From: Azonexus sp.
GTDB taxonomy: Bacteria; Pseudomonadota; Gammaproteobacteria; Burkholderiales; Rhodocyclaceae
Direction of reading: 5' to 3'
DNA: 10,756 nt
Assembly: GCA_023150195.1 (NCBI GenBank)
Contig: JAKLLI010000077.1
Coordinates: 3,247-14,002, forward strand
In this document: in pieces, positions 6,399 through 10,756 of the stretch
How positions within the stretch are numbered: position 1 is the stretch's first letter
How the letters are laid out: every line of letters starts with the position of its first letter
Made by a program: the position numbers and the translations under genes
Notes under the pieces: model-generated
Told to the model about the DNA's origin: nothing
Databases searched by the model: none
The model's input: the letters and a program-made list of their open reading frames with translations, nothing else

Positions 6399-6407
6399 GC
6401 CCGGTTT
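6387..6407 (+). terminator. Hairpin across the ferredoxin stop codon (weak terminator or RNA-processing element)
   Basis: AAACCGG (6387-6393) pairs perfectly with CCGGTTT (6401-6407) around a 7-nt loop that contains the TGA stop. No T tract follows, so a complete intrinsic stop is unlikely. It comes just before the widest gap within the operon (6399-6494), so it may set the level of downstream transcripts or protect the upstream mRNA. Confidence 0.35.
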
Positions 6408-6494
6408 CACCTCCGACCTAACAAGATTAAAAGCACGCGATCCCAGCGACAACAGAGAAATCCAACCCAACCCGCTTTTCAGGAGAACCCAAAC
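6399..6494 (+). other. Widest intra-operon gap, with strong ribosome site for the FeSII gene
   Basis: This 96-bp spacer is the longest inside the operon. I find no sigma-54 -24/-12 element or TGT-N10-ACA site in it, so the downstream genes probably rely on read-through from the nifB promoter. An AGGAG ribosome site lies at 6481-6485, 9 nt before the ATG at 6495. A weak constitutive promoter cannot be excluded. Confidence 0.45.
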
Positions 6495-6857
6495 ATGGCG
6501 CTCATTACTTTCAGCAGCCCGATGCACAAGGACAAAACGGTGTATGCCGTCGCTGGCAGCCACACCCAGACCGTGCTCACGCTGGCCAAGGAACATCACA
6601 TCCCGATCGATTTCGGTTGCCAGGAAGGCAACTGCGGTACCTGCCTCGTCAAGGTCTCGTCCGTTGATGGCAAGCGCGCCCCGATGGGTGGCCCGCTCAA
6701 CGTGCGCGAAGTCGCTGCCCTGCTCGAACTCGGCCACATCACCAAGGCCGAAGTCGAGCAGATGTACGTCGATGACATCCCACCGACCCAATGGCGTCTG
6801 GCCTGCCAGATGATCATTCGCGACGAAGACATCCTGGTGGAATACCCGAGCAAGTGA
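6495..6857 (+). CDS. FeSII (Shethna)-type [2Fe-2S] protein, nitrogenase oxygen protection
   Basis: A 120-residue [2Fe-2S] protein with C42-x4-C47-x2-C50-x53-C104. The start (MALITFSSPMHKDKTVYAVAG), the long segment between the third and fourth Cys with DDIPPTQWRLACQ, and the end (DEDILVEYPSK) recall the Azotobacter FeSII Shethna protein. That protein, when oxidised, binds MoFe and Fe protein in an inactive but oxygen-stable complex (conformational protection). The 53-residue spacing, against 34 in the neighbouring ferredoxin, matches the loop and helix that FeSII uses to sense redox state and contact nitrogenase. The similarity is judged from memory of the family, not a search. If correct, this organism can switch nitrogenase into a protected state during oxygen stress. 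The gene has an AGGAG ribosome site and is followed 4 bp later by nifQ. Confidence 0.85.
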   Translation: MALITFSSPMHKDKTVYAVAGSHTQTVLTLAKEHHIPIDFGCQEGNCGTCLVKVSSVDGKRAPMGGPLNVREVAALLELGHITKAEVEQMYVDDIPPTQWRLACQMIIRDEDILVEYPSK

Positions 6858-6861
6858 TGTC

Positions 6862-7434
6862 ATGAACGGTTCGGATCGCCACTCGCTTCGTGCCTTGCGG
6901 CTTGCCGAGTTGCTGGCTTCCCCGGCGCTGGGTGCGGCGGCCAGCGATCCGAACCGTCCATTGCTCGCCAGCATGGTCGCCGGCCAGATCAGCGGCGATG
7001 GCTGCCTGCCGGCCCATCTCGGGCTTGGCGAGGCGGTTGCCAGCCATCTGCTGGCCACTTATTTTCCCGGCTTCAGCCTGCGAGGCCTTCCGCGCGAGGT
7101 CGAATCCATCCCTGAATGGTCAGATCTGCAAAAGCTGATGCTCGATCACCGTGCCCGCCATCAGCCATCAGAGTTGCTGATCGCCAGCATCGTCGCGACG
7201 GCCTGCGCAGGACGGGATCATTTATGGCAGGATCTGGGACTCGCCACCCGCGATGAATTGAGTCGGCTGATGTGGATCAACTTCCCCGGTCTGGCCCGTG
7301 CCAACACGGGCGACATGAAGTGGAAGAAGTTCATCTACCGTCAGTTTTGTTCCACCGAGGGCATCTATGTCTGCCCCGCCCCTTCCTGTGGCGTCTGCGC
7401 CGATTACGCAAAATGTTTTGGACCCGAGAACTGA
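6862..7434 (+). CDS. nifQ: NifQ, molybdenum donor for FeMo-cofactor synthesis
   Basis: A 190-residue protein with the C-terminal NifQ signature C171-x4-C176-x2-C179-x5-C185, preceded by the conserved WKKFIYRQFC (154-163). NifQ carries a Mo-Fe-S cluster and passes molybdenum to the NifEN/NifH assembly step. It matters most when molybdate is scarce. The length agrees with the family. The ATG at 6862 lies 4 bp after the FeSII stop and has only a weak ribosome site, so translation is probably coupled to that gene. The 3' end overlaps the draG start by 22 bp. Its place after nifB-fdxN-nifO agrees with the Azotobacter arrangement, here interrupted by the oxygen-related genes. Confidence 0.93.
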   Translation: MNGSDRHSLRALRLAELLASPALGAAASDPNRPLLASMVAGQISGDGCLPAHLGLGEAVASHLLATYFPGFSLRGLPREVESIPEWSDLQKLMLDHRARHQPSELLIASIVATACAGRDHLWQDLGLATRDELSRLMWINFPGLARANTGDMKWKKFIYRQFCSTEGIYVCPAPSCGVCADYAKCFGPEN

Positions 7435-8384
7435 TTGCCCGTAATGCGCCCATCCGGCGCCGCGTCACCCCCGACCGCTCCCCCGTACAGGATCGCGCCG
7501 TCGCCGCCTATCTGGGCCTGGCCATTGGCGATGCGCTGGGTGCCACCGTGGAGTTCATGACACCCAACGAAATCCGCGGCCAGTACGGTATTCACCAGAC
7601 GATTATCGGCGGTGGCTGGCTACGGCTGAAACCAGGACAGGTCACCGACGACACCACCATGTCGCTGGCGCTGGGCGATGCCATTCTCGGCTGTGGCCGA
7701 GTTGATGCGCTGGCCGCCGCCCATGCCTTCGACGACTGGATGCGGGCCAAGCCGGTGGATATCGGCAACACCGTCCGCCGCAATCTGATCAGCTTTCGTA
7801 AAACGGGCAACCCCGAGGCCCCCGCATCGGAACACGATGCCGGCAATGGCGCGATCATGCGCGCCCTGCCCGTGGCACTGGCCTGTTACGGTCAACCGGA
7901 AAACCAGACCCGAATCGTGCAGCGGGCGCAGGCGCATGTCACGCACCATAACGTGCTCTCCGATGTAGCGGGCGAAGCCTTGACCCTGATGATTCAGGAT
8001 TTTCTGCGCGGCGAGGAGGCTGACGCCGTCGAACGCCAGCGCGCCGCCTCCCTGGTCGCCGCCCACCCGGCCTTTGCTTACGACCGCAAGCGCTGCGACA
8101 ACCCGGGCGGCTATGTGGTCGACACCTTGCAGGCCGTTTTTCAGGGATTTTTTGCCACTGAAAACTTCGAAGACTGCCTGATCGACGTCGTCAATCGTGG
8201 CGGCGATGCCGATACCACCGGCGCCATCGCCGGCATGCTGGCCGGCGCCCGCTACGGGCTGGATGGCATCCCGGCACGCTGGCTGAATGCACTCGATGGC
8301 TACACCCGGATGCGCTGCGAACGGCAGGCCGAGGCCCTGCTGTCTTACATTCCATTACAAAGCCAGAGCGTGCTTGGCGGATAA
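7413..8384 (+). CDS. draG: DraG, dinitrogenase reductase-activating ADP-ribosylglycohydrolase
   Basis: A 323-residue protein; the family is near 295. It removes ADP-ribose from an Arg of the nitrogenase Fe protein (NifH) and so restores activity after DraT-mediated switch-off. Family motifs are clear: YLGLAIGDALGATVEFMT (33-50), GGGWLRLKPGQVTDDT (66-81) with the metal-binding TDDT, KPVDIGNT (113-120), DAGNGA (142-147), and GGDADTTGAIAGMLAGA (263-279) with the second metal-ligand set. The two manganese ions sit between these loops. The start at 7413 overlaps nifQ by 22 bp and has no strong ribosome site, so roughly 25 extra N-terminal residues come from that overlap; a later non-ATG start is possible. 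No draT is in this window. Activity in the family is controlled by PII protein and membrane sequestration. Confidence 0.93.
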   Translation: MFWTRELIARNAPIRRRVTPDRSPVQDRAVAAYLGLAIGDALGATVEFMTPNEIRGQYGIHQTIIGGGWLRLKPGQVTDDTTMSLALGDAILGCGRVDALAAAHAFDDWMRAKPVDIGNTVRRNLISFRKTGNPEAPASEHDAGNGAIMRALPVALACYGQPENQTRIVQRAQAHVTHHNVLSDVAGEALTLMIQDFLRGEEADAVERQRAASLVAAHPAFAYDRKRCDNPGGYVVDTLQAVFQGFFATENFEDCLIDVVNRGGDADTTGAIAGMLAGARYGLDGIPARWLNALDGYTRMRCERQAEALLSYIPLQSQSVLGG

Positions 8385-8429
8385 TAGGCGACCGTTACAC
8401 AGCGTCATACCTCGCAGGGAGAAGAATCA

Positions 8430-8927
8430 ATGTCGTCGCAGCTCATGCTCATCAAGGCCATCCGTTCCGGTCGTCTTGCCGAAGTGCGCGCCGCACTGGA
8501 TTCCGGCATCCCGGCCGAGTTGACCGATGGCGGCGATCCGGGCCTGCCGATGGGCATTGCCTGTTTCATGGGCTTTCCCGATATCGTGCGTGAACTGGCG
8601 ACACGGGGCGGTCACGTCAATCTGGACGACAACAGCGTGCCGACCTCGCCGCTCAACATGGCCATTCGCGGACAAAAAACCGAAGTCATCCGCACCCTGA
8701 TCGAACTCGGCGCGAAAGTTCCGGCGGGCATGAACACTGGCCTGACCGAGCACGAAATCATGCTGGCGCAGTGGAAAGCCAAGCGCGATGGTTTCGCCAA
8801 TGAATTCGAGCTGGATGCGATCACGCTGCCCGACATCGAGGAAATCGATGTCGTGCGCTGCGCCGGCACCGATACCCTGGCGCTCGAATCCGACGTCCTT
8901 CGACTCGCTACCAAACAAAATCGCTGA
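8430..8927 (+). CDS. Small ankyrin-repeat protein at the end of the nif operon
   Basis: A 165-residue soluble protein with ankyrin-type helix-turn-helix units. Residues about 5-30 (LIKAIRSGRLAEVRAALDSG), 40-65 (GIACFMGFPDIVRELATRG) and 74-95 (LNMAIRGQKTEVIRTLIELGA) follow the pattern of short helices ending in LLxxGA-like turns. The C-terminal third is acidic and shows no repeat. Ankyrin repeats bind other proteins. The position 45 bp after draG, with a GGGAGAAG ribosome site, suggests it belongs to the same transcript. A role in the DraG/nitrogenase control system is a guess only. It is convergent with the CheW-containing gene, whose stop lies 21 bp away. Confidence 0.8.
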   Translation: MSSQLMLIKAIRSGRLAEVRAALDSGIPAELTDGGDPGLPMGIACFMGFPDIVRELATRGGHVNLDDNSVPTSPLNMAIRGQKTEVIRTLIELGAKVPAGMNTGLTEHEIMLAQWKAKRDGFANEFELDAITLPDIEEIDVVRCAGTDTLALESDVLRLATKQNR

Positions 8928-8948
8928 TTCGCCTGGCGCGGTTCCCGT

Positions 8949-10756
8949 TCAGCGGCGCAGGCTCTCCGCCATGCTGCTGACCGACAGCAAGGTCAGCATG
9001 GGTGCCCCCGGTTCATCGCTCACTTTCACCACCGACGCCAGCACCGGGGTGACACCGACGTAGATGCTCGACACATCGGCAATGGCCGACACCGGCACCT
9101 CGGGAATCGCACCCAGTACATCGACCAGAATCCCGAACAGGCGGCCATCACTGCCCTTGACGACAACCACCTGGCAACGTGCGCCATCCGCTTCCGGCGC
9201 GGGCAGGCCGAGGGCGGCATGCAGGTTGTACAAGGGCAGGGTTTCGCCGCGATAGAGGAAGGCGCCGTACACTTGCGGCGGCGCATTTGGCAGTCGGGCT
9301 GCACCGACCAGTTCCACCGCTTCGACGACCGCCGCTATCGGCAGACCCAGCCAGTAATTGGCCAGATGGAAGGTGGCGATTTCCAGACTGGGCCCTTGAA
9401 TCGACGAACGCTGTTGCACCCCATGCTGATCGGTTTCAGCCACCGGCATGCGCACCTGCGGGTTATAGGCGCCCAAGGGCATGAAGACCAGCGCCGTGAC
9501 GTCGTTTTGATAGGCGTCCTGTGGCCCCTTGTATTCGCGATAGCCGGCAGAGCGCTTCGCCCCGACCGCCATCACCTGGCCGTCGAACTCGATCAAGGCA
9601 TCGGTACCCTCAGGGGCCGGCTCGAGCAATTCGGATGGCAAGACAGGACGCATCCCCGGACGCCAATCCGGACTCGACGAAGCAATCACGGTACCGGTGG
9701 CATCCAGAAATAGCGCAAATGCCCCGTCGACCGCAGCACCGCTGGCTTCACGCGGCAAGGCATCGTTGAGCATGGCGGCAAACTGGGGGGCGCTGTCAAA
9801 AACAATCGCGATGCCGCCAACCACACCACGCTCATCCGGCGATTGCAGCGCGGCCAGATAGATGTAACTGGGGCGATCGCCATACAGCGGGCTGGGCTCG
9901 AAGGGGGAAACGGTGTATTGCTGGCTGCCCTGAAGACTCAAACAGGGTTTAACCCAGGCCGCGTTAAGCGTCTGCCCTACCCACCCTGCTTCCGCCGGAT
10001 TGGACACCGCCACCACCACCCCCTGGGTGTCAAACACCAGCAGATTCGAATACACGGTGTACAAGCCGTTGATGTAGGAGAGCACCCGCGCCAGCCCTTC
10101 CTGGCGCACCGTACCGCTGGCCGATGCCATGAGGCGGCGCATGGTCGGGTCCAGTGCCCACCAGCGGCAATCATTGGCCCGCTCATACAAATTGCGGTCC
10201 ATCAGGTCGATGGCCAGCGAGGCAAACAGCCGGGAATCTGCGAGCAAGGAGGAAATGACTGTCGCCTGCAAATTCCCGATGGACTGGGAAAACACCTCGC
10301 GCATGCGCATCGCTGTGCGGCTGATCTCCCACAACAGGATTTTGGAGAAGGTCGGATTCGTCGCCTGACTGGCCACGCTATGCCGCACCGTCCCATTCCA
10401 CACCGAGCGGTTGAGATCACGCTGAATGGCGGCGGCCTTATGCGGAATGGCCCTCAGGCTCTCCGGAAATGCCCGGCTACCGGCCACCACGGAAGGCAAC
10501 AAATGCGCGGCCAGGGTATCCTGATTGGCCTCTTCCTGAACCTCAAATGCCAGATCAAGCGGCATCATCACCACACCGTGCCAACCCGGCCCCCAATAGC
10601 CTTGATAGCCTTTGGTTGCCGCAGCAATCATCAAGTAAGTCCGCCCGGCAAAACGCAAGCGCTGCAGGCCGTGGCGCCCCGTCGGCAAGGGCGCGCCCAG
10701 CGGCAATTGCCAGCGATCGCTGCTGGTAATCACCTCGCCTTGCGTATCCAGCAGCG
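8949..10756 (-). CDS. Cache-like sensor protein with C-terminal CheW domain (partial, N-terminus beyond window)
   Basis: The frame is open to the right edge: about 601 residues are visible and the start lies outside. Residue numbers here count from the GTG at 10733, which I take to be internal because it lies within LLDTQGEVITSS. The C-terminal 140 residues (451-590) are a CheW domain (FHLANYWLGLPIAAVVEAVE, GAFLYRGETLPLYNL, LFGILVDVLG), which docks to receptors and CheA. Upstream are Cache-like strands, with LLDTQGEVITSS, LLVFDTQGVVVAVSNP (231-246) and LFLDATGTVIASSSPDW (341-357) showing the same pattern. A linker segment (residues 130-200) contains MDRNLYERANDCRWWALD. No transmembrane helix is visible in this part. 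CheW fused to sensory segments suggests ligand-controlled input to a chemotaxis-type array. Its link to the nif genes is only positional. Confidence 0.8.
   Translation of the reverse strand, partial: LLDTQGEVITSSDRWQLPLGAPLPTGRHGLQRLRFAGRTYLMIAAATKGYQGYWGPGWHGVVMMPLDLAFEVQEEANQDTLAAHLLPSVVAGSRAFPESLRAIPHKAAAIQRDLNRSVWNGTVRHSVASQATNPTFSKILLWEISRTAMRMREVFSQSIGNLQATVISSLLADSRLFASLAIDLMDRNLYERANDCRWWALDPTMRRLMASASGTVRQEGLARVLSYINGLYTVYSNLLVFDTQGVVVAVSNPAEAGWVGQTLNAAWVKPCLSLQGSQQYTVSPFEPSPLYGDRPSYIYLAALQSPDERGVVGGIAIVFDSAPQFAAMLNDALPREASGAAVDGAFALFLDATGTVIASSSPDWRPGMRPVLPSELLEPAPEGTDALIEFDGQVMAVGAKRSAGYREYKGPQDAYQNDVTALVFMPLGAYNPQVRMPVAETDQHGVQQRSSIQGPSLEIATFHLANYWLGLPIAAVVEAVELVGAARLPNAPPQVYGAFLYRGETLPLYNLHAALGLPAPEADGARCQVVVVKGSDGRLFGILVDVLGAIPEVPVSAIADVSSIYVGVTPVLASVVKVSDEPGAPMLTLLSVSSMAESLRR

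Noticed and set aside
7871..7886. TGGCAC inside draG as a sigma-54 promoter
   Set aside because: The -12 part does not match (no TTGCW at the required spacing) and the site lies within coding sequence.
8427..8918. Minus-strand open frame of 163 codons opposite the ankyrin gene
   Set aside because: It is a complementary-strand shadow. The plus-strand product has ankyrin units and a good ribosome site, and the minus product has neither.
8922..8954. CGCTGA...TCAGCG inverted repeat between the convergent ankyrin and CheW genes as a bidirectional terminator
   Set aside because: The 6-bp stem has a 21-nt loop and no T tract, and its arms overlap the two stop codons. Too weak to call.
1..10756. 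CRISPR arrays, tRNA/rRNA genes, insertion sequences
   Set aside because: On reading I saw no regularly spaced repeats, no tRNA-like sequence and no transposase or terminal inverted repeats. The nifB break has no inserted element at the junction.

Overview
The window looks like part of the chromosome of a nitrogen-fixing betaproteobacterium. Rhodocyclales (Dechloromonas/Azonexus/Azospira-like) is my best guess. This rests on the GC-rich coding style and on the gene order nifB-fdxN-nifO-...-nifQ, known from Azotobacter-type minor nif clusters, followed by draG. The taxon is inference; there is no rRNA or other marker gene here.

Layout. Positions 1-174 hold an open frame that enters from the left edge and could be the C-terminal end of an unrecognised protein; 175-380 shows no gene. 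A minus-strand ComB-like (2-phosphosulfolactate phosphatase family) gene (381-1067) is divergent from a class I SAM methyltransferase (1195-1905). A YgjP/M48-like zinc metallopeptidase gene follows (1982-2515). These genes have no evident link to nitrogen fixation.

The core is a plus-strand nif operon from about 2519 to 8384, perhaps to 8927. It is preceded by a textbook NifA/sigma-54 promoter: a TGT-N10-ACA activator site, an IHF-like AT-rich palindrome and a consensus -24/-12 element. The order is nifB (broken), fdxN (2[4Fe-4S] ferredoxin), nifO (ArsC-like, with a His/Cys-rich tail), a flavodiiron O2-reductase-type protein, a short [2Fe-2S] ferredoxin, a FeSII/Shethna-type [2Fe-2S] protein, nifQ, draG and a small ankyrin-repeat protein. 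Most junctions overlap or are very short. Together the genes cover FeMo-cofactor synthesis (nifB, fdxN, nifQ, possibly nifO), oxygen defence of nitrogenase (flavodiiron protein, FeSII) and post-translational reactivation of the Fe protein (draG).

The most important observation is that nifB is interrupted. Around 3021-3030 the frame jumps, and an internal segment that I estimate at about 73 nt from the family pattern is missing. Sequence on both sides is otherwise well conserved. This is either a recent inactivating deletion or an assembly artefact.

Convergent to the operon, on the minus strand, is a long partial gene (8949 to beyond 10756) for a protein with repeated Cache-like sensor segments and a C-terminal CheW domain. 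I found no tRNA, rRNA, CRISPR array or insertion sequence. I see no wholly new multi-gene system; the oxygen-protection genes inside the nif operon and the His-tailed NifO are the nearest to unusual biology.
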